Assembly: GCA_044228505.1 (NCBI GenBank)
Contig: JBGAUT010000017.1
Coordinates: 45,888-109,887 of the forward strand
Direction: 5' to 3'
Source of the DNA: JAEUKA01 sp044228505
GTDB lineage: Bacteria; Myxococcota_A; Polyangia; Palsa-1104; JAEUJZ01
DNA: 64,000 nucleotides
How positions within the stretch are numbered: the first letter of the stretch is position 1; the number at the start of each line of letters is the position of its first letter. A program made the translations under genes and the position numbers. Positions 1-8,800 of this stretch are shown here, in pieces. The notes under the pieces are model-generated. The model had not been told where the DNA came from and did not search any database. It was given only the letters and a program-made list of their open reading frames with translations.

Positions 1-1359
1 GCGCTTCAATCTGCTGGTCACAGCATCGAGCGGGCCAGCACCGGCACCGAAGCGATCAAGAAATTGTCGACGATGAGGTTCGACGTGGTGCTGACGGACC
101 TCAAGCTTCCCGATCTCAGCGGGCTTCAGATCCTTCAGCGCGTGCGCGAGCTGCCCGATGCACCGGACGTGATCATGATGACCGCCTATGCCACCGCAGA
201 AACAGCGGTCGAGGCCATGCGGCTCGGGGCGGTCGACTATCTGATCAAGCCGTTTTCGATTGATGAGCTGCGGATCAAGATCTCGCGGCTGATGGGGCGA
301 CGGCAACTGCTGGAGGAAAACGGCAACCTGCAGGCACAACTCGAAAAGGCCCAGAGCGTCGAGAGTCTCATCGGTACCTCGGCACGGATGCGTGAGGTAA
401 TCGAGCAGATTCATCAGGTCGCAGCCACCGATGCCACGGTACTGCTGCTCGGTGAAAGTGGAACTGGAAAGACGGTGCTGGCCCGCGCCATCCACCACCA
501 GTCCCGACGCCGCAACGGTCCGCTGTGCGAGGTTCACTGTGCCGCCTTGCCGTCGACGCTGCTGGAAAGTGAACTATTTGGTCATGAGCGGGGTTCGTTC
601 ACTGGGGCCATCGAACAACGCATCGGACACGTCGAAAAGTCAGACCACGGAACGCTATTTCTCGACGAGATTGGCGATGTTCCGCCCGCGATCCAAGTCA
701 AGCTGCTGCGCTTCATTCAAGACCACCAGTTCCATCGCGTTGGCTCAAGTCAGCTCCGCACCGTGGACGTTCGCTTCATCTGCGCCTCGAATCGTAACCT
801 CGCTCAAGCGGTGCGTGATCAGACCCTAAGGGAGGACTTCTATTACCGAATCAACGTCTTCCCCATCCAACTGCCCGCGTTGCGAGAGCGCAGCGATGAC
901 ATCCCGAAGCTGGTACAGGATATTCTTTGCCGTCGCCACCCGCTGGTAAGCATCAATCAGGCGGCGCTTGATCTTCTGCAGCGCTATCCGTGGCCAGGGA
1001 ACATCCGTGAACTGGAAAATGTCCTCGAGCGAGCCGCAATCCTCGTCGGGAATGGCCATCCGTCAGGCAGAAGCGAGATCTCCGTGGAACAGCTACCACG
1101 CTCGTTCGCCGAGGCTGCGCTACCCGTGACGTCTTCGGGCCTGCTGCATCCGGGGTTCTCGATCGATCGACTGGAAAAGGAACTGATCTATGAAGCACTG
1201 GCCCGCGCCTCGGGGAACAAGACCGAAGCGGCCAAGCTACTAGGAATTACCCGTCGACGACTCTATTCGCGGCTCAAGAGTATTGAGCAAGGCAACGAAC
1301 CAGAGGAAAATCTGGCCGAGCCGACCGACGGAACCAAGCAAAATCCGAATCAATCATGA
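1..1359 (+). CDS. sigma-54-dependent response regulator, NtrC family (5' partial)
   Basis: The reading frame is open to the left window edge, so the true start lies outside; an internal ATG at 64 sits inside the receiver domain and is not the start. The visible order is receiver (phospho-acceptor Asp in VVLTDLKLPD, codon 97-99; conserved Lys in DYLIKPF), AAA+ activator domain with Walker A GESGTGK, a GSFTGA loop (the sigma-54 contact loop, usually GAFTGA), Walker B LFLDEIGD, and a Fis-type helix-turn-helix at the C-terminus (GNKTEAAKLLGITRRRLYSR). By family knowledge it is phosphorylated by a sensor kinase and remodels sigma-54 RNA polymerase at enhancers. The kinase partner is not visible and may lie upstream. 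Its stop overlaps the pyrophosphatase start by ATGA, so the two are probably co-translated. Confidence 0.95.
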   Translation, partial: ALQSAGHSIERASTGTEAIKKLSTMRFDVVLTDLKLPDLSGLQILQRVRELPDAPDVIMMTAYATAETAVEAMRLGAVDYLIKPFSIDELRIKISRLMGRRQLLEENGNLQAQLEKAQSVESLIGTSARMREVIEQIHQVAATDATVLLLGESGTGKTVLARAIHHQSRRRNGPLCEVHCAALPSTLLESELFGHERGSFTGAIEQRIGHVEKSDHGTLFLDEIGDVPPAIQVKLLRFIQDHQFHRVGSSQLRTVDVRFICASNRNLAQAVRDQTLREDFYYRINVFPIQLPALRERSDDIPKLVQDILCRRHPLVSINQAALDLLQRYPWPGNIRELENVLERAAILVGNGHPSGRSEISVEQLPRSFAEAALPVTSSGLLHPGFSIDRLEKELIYEALARASGNKTEAAKLLGITRRRLYSRLKSIEQGNEPEENLAEPTDGTKQNPNQS

Positions 1360-2015
1360 GTGATCCCAACGTTCCAACCCCCGTGGTTCCCTATCAACTC
1401 CACCCTTGGCACGGCATCTCACTCGGCGAGCGCGCTCCGGATATCGTCGCGTCCTTCATCGAGATGGTGCCCACCGATACGGTCAAGTACGAGGTCGACA
1501 AGCGCTCCGGCCACCTCAAGCTCGATCGGCCGCAGAAGTACTCCTCGCAGTGTCCCGCGCCGTATGGCTTTCTGCCGCAGACCTACTGTGGCCATCGCTG
1601 CGGAGAGTATGCCGGTCAAAAAACCGCCCGCACCGGCATCGTGGGCGACGGTGATCCGCTTGATATCTGTGTGCTCAGTGAACGAACCATCAACCACGGA
1701 GGTGTGCTCGTTCACGCACGGCCGATCGGAGGCTACCGGATGTTCGACGGCAACGAGGCCGACGACAAGATCCTGGCCGTGCTGGTCGACGATCCAGCGT
1801 ACGGAGCATTCCGAACCATCGCCGACTGTCCACGCAGCCTGATCGAACGCCTACGTCACTACTTTCTGACCTACAAGGACATGCCGAGTCCAAGTGGACC
1901 CGGACCGTCGACTCGCCGGGTCGAGATCACCGACATCTACGACGCAGACGAAGCCCGCCACGTCATCGCGCTGTCGATTGCCGACTACCAGGCGAACTTT
2001 CGCCCGACTTGGTAA
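1356..2015 (+). CDS. ppa: family I inorganic pyrophosphatase
   Basis: The 219-residue product carries the soluble family I pyrophosphatase pattern: an early K-YE element (VKYEVDK), DRPQKY, YGFLP, and the signature GDGDPLDIC whose acidic residues bind the catalytic Mg2+. It hydrolyses PPi to two phosphates in the cytoplasm, pulling biosynthetic reactions forward. A Cys- and His-containing insert (TYCGHRCGEYAGQKTAR) follows YGFLP, somewhat longer than in the E. coli enzyme. The start ATG overlaps the TGA of the sigma-54 regulator. The 3' end runs 53 bp into the oppositely oriented 3' end of the broken kinase gene, so the two convergent frames share DNA there. Confidence 0.9.
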   Translation: MSDPNVPTPVVPYQLHPWHGISLGERAPDIVASFIEMVPTDTVKYEVDKRSGHLKLDRPQKYSSQCPAPYGFLPQTYCGHRCGEYAGQKTARTGIVGDGDPLDICVLSERTINHGGVLVHARPIGGYRMFDGNEADDKILAVLVDDPAYGAFRTIADCPRSLIERLRHYFLTYKDMPSPSGPGPSTRRVEITDIYDADEARHVIALSIADYQANFRPTW

Positions 2016-2820
2016 GCAGCAGCGTCCGCTTATAGTCGCGTCCCGAGTCGAGCAGCAGTGCTTCCACGCGATATCCCGCAAGCCGCAGTCGAATCGCCTT
2101 GTGCCCAATGTCTCGGGCCCGCACTTCTCGCCACGGCGTCCGCCCAAGAACCCTGCCCGCTTGATCGAGCACCTCAGCCCCGGGCGGCTCGGTTTGTAGC
2201 TGCCAAGTCACCATCGGCGACGCCGGCAACATCCACCACCCAAGCGCCGCCGCGACCACTGCCGCAAGCACCCCCATCCCAACCCACGAGCGCCGCCCCA
2301 ATAGCACCCCGACCCGGCTCACCGGCTCCTCTACAAGCGGCCCAAACCCACTCGGCTCCACCTGCCGCAACTCCGCCAGCACCTCCCTCATCGAAGGCCG
2401 CTGAGCAGCCGATTTGGCCAGCATGCGGTGGATCAAGCTCGCTAGGTCGGGGGGGACCTCGGGAACCAGCGAGACAAGGGGCCTCGGCTCCTGCTGAACG
2501 ATGCACATCACCAGAGCCAGACCTTGCAGTCCGGTGTACGCAAACGGAGTCTGCCCGCTGATCAGTTCGTACAGTAGCACTCCGAGTTGATAGACATCGG
2601 TTTTCGCCGAGATCGCGCCGTGGCCTTGGGAATCCAACTGCTCCGGTGCCATGTAGGGAATCGTTCCAGCAAACTGCCCTGGATCACTCTCATGCGCGAG
2701 CGGCTGTTGGGACGTCGTCAGCTCATTTCTAGGAACCACCGCAATCCCAAAATCCAAGACTTTGATCCGCTCCCCTGCCACCACCGCAGAGTCCACGGTA
2801 ATCATCACATTCTCCGGCTT
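1963..2820 (-). pseudogene. Ser/Thr protein kinase, C-terminal part (detached 3' half of split gene)
   Basis: Translation begins mid-motif at KPENVMI, i.e. right after the HRD catalytic loop. It then shows DFG (VLDFGIAVV), an APE-type motif (YMAPEQLD), the DVYQLGVLLYELISG helix and the kinase C-lobe. After these come a membrane segment (about 20 residues ending GWWML) and a C-terminal PEGA domain (EPPGAEVLDQAGRVLGRTPW). There is no N-lobe, no Walker-like Gly-rich loop and no HRD Asp. The missing part lies at 10946-11386 and ends with HRDVKPE; the halves join in frame. The frame stays open into the inserted DNA up to 2934, but that extension (rich in Ser, Pro, Cys) is not kinase sequence. As it stands the fragment cannot be an active kinase alone. 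Confidence 0.9.
2812..2820. repeat. 9-bp direct repeat, left copy (CTCCGGCTT)
   Basis: The same nine bases occur at 10949-10957. Both copies encode the Lys-Pro-Glu of the kinase HRDVKPEN motif on the minus strand. The bases flanking the repeat differ on each side, so the identity is exactly 9 bp. This is the pattern expected of a target-site duplication. Confidence 0.8.
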
Positions 2821-2917
2821 AGAATTGCAGGAAGGACTTCCCATCGAGAAGCAGCGCATCAGCGTACTCCTCGGGAAGTAGGAGGGAAGGAGAGGAGTGG
2901 CGGAATTGTTGGAAAAC

Positions 2918-5263
2918 TCAGACGGGGGGAGCAACCTGCTTTAGGAGTCGTACCGTTTCCGGGGCAGCCAGCATCGGCGTGTACGCGGTATCGGCGATCC
3001 CAGAAACAACCTTGGTGATGTTGTGATCTACCTTGCCCGGCTCTGACCAAACACTGACCGCCGGCGCAGTGATGTACGCTGAAAATGCATGGTGTCCCGA
3101 CCCAGGCCGCTCTCCGATCAAGTGAATGAGGGCCCGCGGCTTGGTCGGATCTGTCAGTCCAGCAAACAGCAGTTCTCCCGCTTGATAGCCGGCACGTACA
3201 CGACCTTGACGAAGTACCAAGTGATCAGGAGCCGTACGGTATCCCGCAAGCATTAGTTCCTTGCGGAGCAGCGTCAGGTACGGCAGCAAGTGTCCATCAT
3301 CCGATAGCGCATCGGAACAGAGTCCATCAGACACCAAGATCTGTACGTTGTATTGACCACCATGTCTCATCCGCATCGCTTGCAGCGCTGCAACAGAGCG
3401 CGCATCAAGCTGCTCTCCGGTAGGCGGGTGCCAGACGTAGTCCTTGCGATCTACCGACTGCGAACGAATCGGCTCAGCCATCGGAATCGCAGCAATGAAG
3501 GCCGGAGTGAACTCTGACCACAGCGTCTTTTTGGCATCATCATAGAGACGCCGAATTTCGTTGCTAAGCGCGGGCTCCATATCCCATGGTTTGGCACCAC
3601 GACCCATTGCGATTGGGACTCCCCGGTCGCGAACTTCCTTGATGCGAAGATCTGCTTCCGCATAGATCTCAGCTTCTGTTCGCTTATCCCCACGCAACCG
3701 CAAATACTCCAGGTATACCTTGCGCGGATCACCGAAGTGCGCGGTTGGCTTCCCACTGGAATCAATGACTCCCAAGCGCTGGAAGAACGCCCACATCGCA
3801 TCGTTTACTTTGAAACCAAACTTATCGCGGATGCGTACATGGTCCTGATACGCCGTGGTCAAGTAGCCGAGCATAGGGTCATTTTTCGTCGGCAATCCCA
3901 TCAGATATCCGGGATTTGCGGGCATGATCTGATCGATGCAGTAGTCCAGATCATCTAGCGAGACTTCCATGTGCAGAGTCGAACAGATATCGAGCCCGAT
4001 CATCAGTCCATGGAGCTTTCCCATCACGATGTCTTCCAAGCAACAGCGCACGAGCTGATCTCGGGAACGAAACACCTCTGGACCGATGAAACCCGCAACG
4101 TCGTTGACGTGAACCCATGGTGCGACCGATTTGCCTGCCTTGCGCTGTGCATCGGCAACCTTCTGTTTCAGAGCACGTGCAAAGCCATACTTTCGCGACT
4201 CGTGAATCACCATGTCGAATCCATGAGAATGACCGTTGGTGAAATCGGCCCCCTGCCCTGTCTCGAAGTACAGACCATACTTGCCACTCCGCGTTGCAGC
4301 GTGAGCCAGCATTTTTTCTACAGAGACATCAAAGGTTGCGTTGGCAGTATCGTTGCCAGCAATGCTCTGGAACCATAGACCCGTCTCCCCCGGATAGGAC
4401 TTTTCAACCTCCGCCTGCACATCGATGTGTGACAGTACGCAGTGAGGCATGACTTCCTGTAGCTGAAACGTGACCAACAGCTCGTGCAGCATGCGTTCGA
4501 TAGCCGCAACGGAGGCCGGATCACTGTTCACGGGGTTACAGCCCAGCACAACATCACCCACTGCGAATGCCCAGCCGTTGAACACCTGCCACTTGATATC
4601 ATCGAGATTATCCGTCGGTGAGTTCGGCTGAATGCGAGCCCCCATGTAGCCTTTTTGACCAATGTTCGTTCCTGGTAATGGATGAAAGACCTTCTGTCCC
4701 ACTGCGGTTAGCTCGGCATTGGTCATGAGCTTCACCACACAGCCAATGACATCGCTAGACAGCCCTGGTAGGAATGCCTTGATCGACGCCTCATCTTGTC
4801 CCAGTAGCGTAGACTTCAGCCACGACAGAGTCCGCTTTCCCAGACTCGCTGCGAGCGCACCATCCGAAGTATTTTTGATGAGTGAATGCAAATTGTCTTG
4901 CAACAGTGGATGCGCATCAAGATCCGCAATCTTGGTGTTCCCAAGGAGCAGCCTCGCATTGGCCCGTGAGGTGTCATCCGCAGCAGACACTCCAACCGCT
5001 TCATCTCCTTCCTTGTACTCGTTGGCGGCCCCCAACACCTGCTTATACAGCGTCTCATCAAAGCCTCCGCGCTGACGCTGGAGATAGCCAAACACATCCT
5101 CTCCTTCCAATACCTCCGGAATGTGTACTCCAGGAAGCCCCATATTGGGTTCTGCAGGAGTCCCGCAGCCAGGAACCGTGCCCACCGCCACCGCAGCAGC
5201 ACCCCCCATTAGCACAGACAAGAAACCGCGACGAGGTAGTGAGAAAGAAGGGAGCTTGGCCAT
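2918..5263 (-). CDS. exported EutB-EutC fusion: adenosylcobalamin-dependent ethanolamine ammonia-lyase
   Basis: The start at 5263 is chosen because AAAGGAG lies 7 nt upstream; an in-frame ATG 10 codons earlier lacks this. The 781-residue product opens with a twin-arginine signal (LPRRGFLSVL, Arg11-Arg12) and a lipobox TVPGC (Cys33). Residues about 55-520 match EutB. Residues that bind substrate and radical in E. coli EutB are conserved: Arg210 and Gln212 (GARIQPN), Asn243 (GCNPV), Glu334 (FETGQG), Asp425 (IGLDIC). Residues about 610-781 match EutC, including HLIGERPGSG and the conserved end. The family splits ethanolamine to acetaldehyde and ammonia; normally EutB and EutC are separate cytosolic or microcompartment subunits. 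Tat export would fit a folded, cofactor-loaded enzyme. No eutA reactivase, shell or aldehyde dehydrogenase gene is nearby. Base counts at 4021-4260 give 55% G+C against 59% in a 240-bp sample at 16621-16860. Confidence 0.92.
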   Translation of the reverse strand: MAKLPSFSLPRRGFLSVLMGGAAAVAVGTVPGCGTPAEPNMGLPGVHIPEVLEGEDVFGYLQRQRGGFDETLYKQVLGAANEYKEGDEAVGVSAADDTSRANARLLLGNTKIADLDAHPLLQDNLHSLIKNTSDGALAASLGKRTLSWLKSTLLGQDEASIKAFLPGLSSDVIGCVVKLMTNAELTAVGQKVFHPLPGTNIGQKGYMGARIQPNSPTDNLDDIKWQVFNGWAFAVGDVVLGCNPVNSDPASVAAIERMLHELLVTFQLQEVMPHCVLSHIDVQAEVEKSYPGETGLWFQSIAGNDTANATFDVSVEKMLAHAATRSGKYGLYFETGQGADFTNGHSHGFDMVIHESRKYGFARALKQKVADAQRKAGKSVAPWVHVNDVAGFIGPEVFRSRDQLVRCCLEDIVMGKLHGLMIGLDICSTLHMEVSLDDLDYCIDQIMPANPGYLMGLPTKNDPMLGYLTTAYQDHVRIRDKFGFKVNDAMWAFFQRLGVIDSSGKPTAHFGDPRKVYLEYLRLRGDKRTEAEIYAEADLRIKEVRDRGVPIAMGRGAKPWDMEPALSNEIRRLYDDAKKTLWSEFTPAFIAAIPMAEPIRSQSVDRKDYVWHPPTGEQLDARSVAALQAMRMRHGGQYNVQILVSDGLCSDALSDDGHLLPYLTLLRKELMLAGYRTAPDHLVLRQGRVRAGYQAGELLFAGLTDPTKPRALIHLIGERPGSGHHAFSAYITAPAVSVWSEPGKVDHNITKVVSGIADTAYTPMLAAPETVRLLKQVAPPV

Positions 5264-5886
5264 GGACTGTCTCCTTTGAAAGTAGAGCATCACGTGTTGG
5301 GAACTTCACTTCTCAAACGTGCTGCAAAGCAAATCACAAAAGGCCAGGAAACCACAAGCATCATTGGCTCCACCAATCGAGCAGTCGGGCACGGAACATC
5401 CCGATTGCGCGGAAGTTCCAGAGTCGACTTCCCTGTTTTGCATCATTGTGACATGAGGCGGAACCCCGTCGGGGGCTATCACCGCCATGTCTACGCTCCA
5501 AGCTCGACCGACTATCCACCAGCGATTTTCAGACTGCTCGACGCGATGGAGTCGGCAGATCGAATCCATCTAGCAGGTCCACAGACAGACACGGACGACG
5601 CGAAGTGACTTCCCACCAGTTCTCGCTCGATAGCAGGAACTCTTTCCAACATTTGTAGACGGTCAAGAGCTTATCCGGCTTGAGATCTCACCGCGTCGAG
5701 AAAACTGACGAGCGTTTCCCTCTTCCGTCTGAGCGAAGCGGGGAAGTCGCCAGATATGTGAATATGTTGGCGACGGATGGGTTACATATCAATATATGTT
5801 GAATCGTTTCGACTATTGGTACTGCATTAAGTCGAATCGAATGTGATTGATAGACGATTCAGCTCTCTGTGGGCACGGGCGGTCGA
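5264..5886. other. 623-bp spacer between CotH-like and EutBC genes
   Basis: Both flanking genes read on the minus strand, so this should hold the EutBC promoter and the end of the CotH-like transcript. I see no credible gene: short frames on both strands lack ribosome sites and family features. The EutBC ribosome site is at 5271-5277. An AT-rich stretch at about 5745-5820 carries two palindrome-like sites, described separately. The rest shows nothing I can name. Confidence 0.6.
5746..5801. promoter_or_regulatory. two tandem palindrome-like sites, 32 bp apart
   Basis: Read on the minus strand, the sites are CAACATATATTGATATGT (5801-5784) and CAACATATTCACATATCT (5769-5752). They match at 13 of 18 positions and their starts are 32 bp apart, close to three helical turns. 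The first contains ACATAT/ATATGT arms. The second is enclosed by a 7-bp hairpin GTCGCCA (5746-5752) / TGGCGAC (5768-5774). They lie about 85-140 bp past the CotH stop and about 480 bp before the EutBC start. They could be operator sites, protein-binding sites of a mobile element, or a transcript-end hairpin without a T-run. Confidence 0.35.
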
Positions 5887-8800
5887 TTACGGGTCGTCAG
5901 CTCCAGGCGATCCGCCGAGGTTTGTGCTGGCGCGCCAAGAGGTGGAGAGGTTCGGTGAAGGGTTGCTGTTTGGCTGGCTCGGCACGAGCGAGCGTCCGCC
6001 CCCATCAGCCGACGTTGGCCACGGAGGGTCGTCATCGTACGTGAAGCTCATGATCGTGTCGCCGAATGGATCCACGAACGTGAGTGTCTCGCCGCCATTG
6101 GATAGGCTTGAGCTGGGTCCATATTGTCCGGCCACCATCACGCCCGGATACTTGAGCGCCAGCCGGGCCGAGTTCTTCGCGAGCACGACGAATCCCCCCG
6201 CAGGAATCGTCGCTCCGGGTGGGAATGTGAAGTCGATTCCGCCGCTCAACCGCAGATTGTAGAGATTGACCGGCACAGAGCCGGTGTTCTTGATCTCGAT
6301 AAACTCGAACTCATCGCCGTCCACGGGAGTTGAGGAAGCCGGCGGCGTGAAAGCCGGCGGGTTGTACATGATTTCCGTGATCAACAGCGTCGGTGCAGTA
6401 CCGGTGCGGAAGGTGGCCTCCGTAAGAGGGCTCCACTCGCCGCCGATGCTCAAGACGCGGGCCTTCACGGTCGTCACCGACGTAATCGGTATCGGGCCGG
6501 TGTACATGGTGCCTTGGGCAGTACCACCGGGAAGACGCGGATCGAGACCGTTCGTCGTGTAGTAGACGGTGCCTCCTCCCGCATTAGGATTGGTGATCAC
6601 AAGATTGTATCCCGGAGTCACCGTGCCGCCGAACTGACCGAAAGACGGCGCAAGCGTGGCTGGAAAGAGCCCCTGCGCTTTTAGGTAGCCGGTTACCGGT
6701 CCAGCGGGCAGATAGGCGACGGCCTGGTCGTTCGTGAAGCCGTCGAGGAGTACCTTGCGGCGGCTCGGAGCGTTGGTTGTGGACGTGATCGTTGTTCCGG
6801 TGAGCGTCACCGTCCACCGGTTCGAGTCACCGATGCCATTTACCCAGTTCGGAACGCGTGTCGCATTGAAACCCGCAATAAACGGAGCGCTTTCATTTGC
6901 CAGCTCGGTGTAGCGCGCAGTGATTGCGCTATCGGTCAGCGCTCCGCCGTTGAAAAAGTGCTTCTGGATTCGGTCGGCGAAGAGCAGCTTGAATTCGGGG
7001 CTATCGCGCAGCAAGGTATAGAGAATCCGCGCACCCGCGCTGATCGAGTCGGTCTGCGGCGTTGTCGTATAAAGCGAGCTTTGCGCGCCCGGAGCGCCGT
7101 TGTTCTGTGGCTGGGTGACGAAGTTGTTGCTCGTCACCGTGAGACCAAACGCACCGAACGCACCTTCGGCATCCCAGGTGAAGAACTTGAACGTACCGCT
7201 CGTGGATCGCTCGCGTGCGGCAATCCAGTTGTTGTGCGGCCAGTCGCCCGTGCAGGTGTAGATGTTCTGGAGGAGATAATCGATGAAAGCGGTCATATCG
7301 AGGCGCGCCTGCATCCCCTGGTAGTTCGCCAGCACGCTCTGCGGATTGTTGCGCAGGAACGTGAACATCTCCTGATACGCAATGCCATCGCCATCAGATG
7401 GTACGCCGACTTGCAAGACGTCCCAATCGAGGTCGCTCCGAAAGGCCTCCCGGAGCCATTCCTGACGCACGTGCTGGACGAGATTGAAGATCCCCTTGAA
7501 CGCTCCGTTGATATACAGCGTGGTATTCACGCCGAGGCTTCCCTTGTTGCCTGTGTCGATGAAGAGCCGCCGCGCCAGTTCATCAAGGATGAAGGGGTTC
7601 AAGTCATTGTGGCCGCCGCGGAAGCGGAAGTCGCTGTAGGAAGTGACTGGGGATTTCGGAATGACCGGGTATTTCAGCGGATCTCCACCCAGGTCATCAC
7701 GCATGTAGAAATTCATCGACGGCTTGTCGAGCGCGTTGGTCGTGCTCCAAGCGGTCGTGTTCGGCGTCGCGCCGTTTGGTCCCGTGAGAACATAGCGTGG
7801 ACGGGTATAAGGGCTTCCGGCCATGCGGAGGCCCATGTCGAGATTGAAAAGCGGCCCACCATTTGCCGCAATGTGCTGCCAGGTCACGGGACGTTCGCCC
7901 CAGATCCCGCGGAAGTTGGCGTTGTTGTATTGCTGCGTGTCACCGAGCGCCGACCACGGTCCTGCGGGATAGTTGGCCCCCATGTTGTTGACGATCGCCA
8001 TGGTCCCGTAGGGGCGGTACAGCGAGCGGAGCTGGTTGCCAATGATGGACACAGCCGGAAGACTCGGCCGCGGGGCCGGTTCTCCGATCAAGTAGGTGAA
8101 GGAGACCACAGGCGAGGGGATCATTCCCGGAGCAAACGCTGCGGCGCGAATCACGCGGGTGCTTCCGATGCTGATTCCACCGCTGTAGGCGAGGCCCGTC
8201 GTTTCGGTAGGCTCCGAGCCATCGGTCGGGCCTGTAGCATTGGCCGTGTCCGTGTAGCGCACGGTCGCACCGGGAGTCGTGCTGGTGAGCGTGACCGAGG
8301 TTGCCCCACCAAGAAAGCCACCAGGGTTTGAGGGCACGGGCGGTGCGACGATTCCGGAAAACTCGGTTCCGGCATTCGCGGCACCCGGCGTGGCCTGGTC
8401 AAAATATACGTACTTGCCTTGGGTGTTCCTGCCAAACGAGTGAAACGGTGAACCCGGTGGTAGCTTGGGGAACTCCTGCACGAGTGTGCCCGTCGCATCG
8501 CGCAGACCGAGATACTCGCCGTCCGAGTCCAGCGAGAAATCCGCGTGGAGATAACCATTGGTTGCCGGGGCCTTGATGTCCTGTCCATCGAGGATCACCA
8601 CAATGTACCCGCCCGCCGGGATGCTCACGTCTGGGAACAGCCACTTTTGCGACGTGCCGGAGCGGTCGCTCAGCGACCAGCCGGAAAGCGAAACTGGGGC
8701 AGCTCCTTGGTTGTATAGCTCCACCCAGTCATTGACCGATGCCGGTGCTTCTGGATTGTCCTCGATGGCACCGTCGAGATCGACCACGGGTTCGGCGGTG

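Noticed and set aside
2821..2860. Terminal inverted repeat of the insertion (TCGAGAAG near both ends)
   Set aside because: Only an octamer is shared, offset by one base; flanking bases do not match, so it is too weak to call as a terminal repeat, though it is listed as a point to check.
2918..2920. TGA at the EutBC end as a selenocysteine or readthrough codon
   Set aside because: EutC ends here in its normal place; the following 32 codons are not known EutC sequence and no SECIS-like element was evident.
6958..8331. A 457-codon plus-strand open frame inside the CotH/LTD gene
   Set aside because: It is antisense to a long, well-supported minus-strand gene, lacks a family signature, and its Arg/Val-rich content is typical of a shadow frame in G+C-rich DNA.
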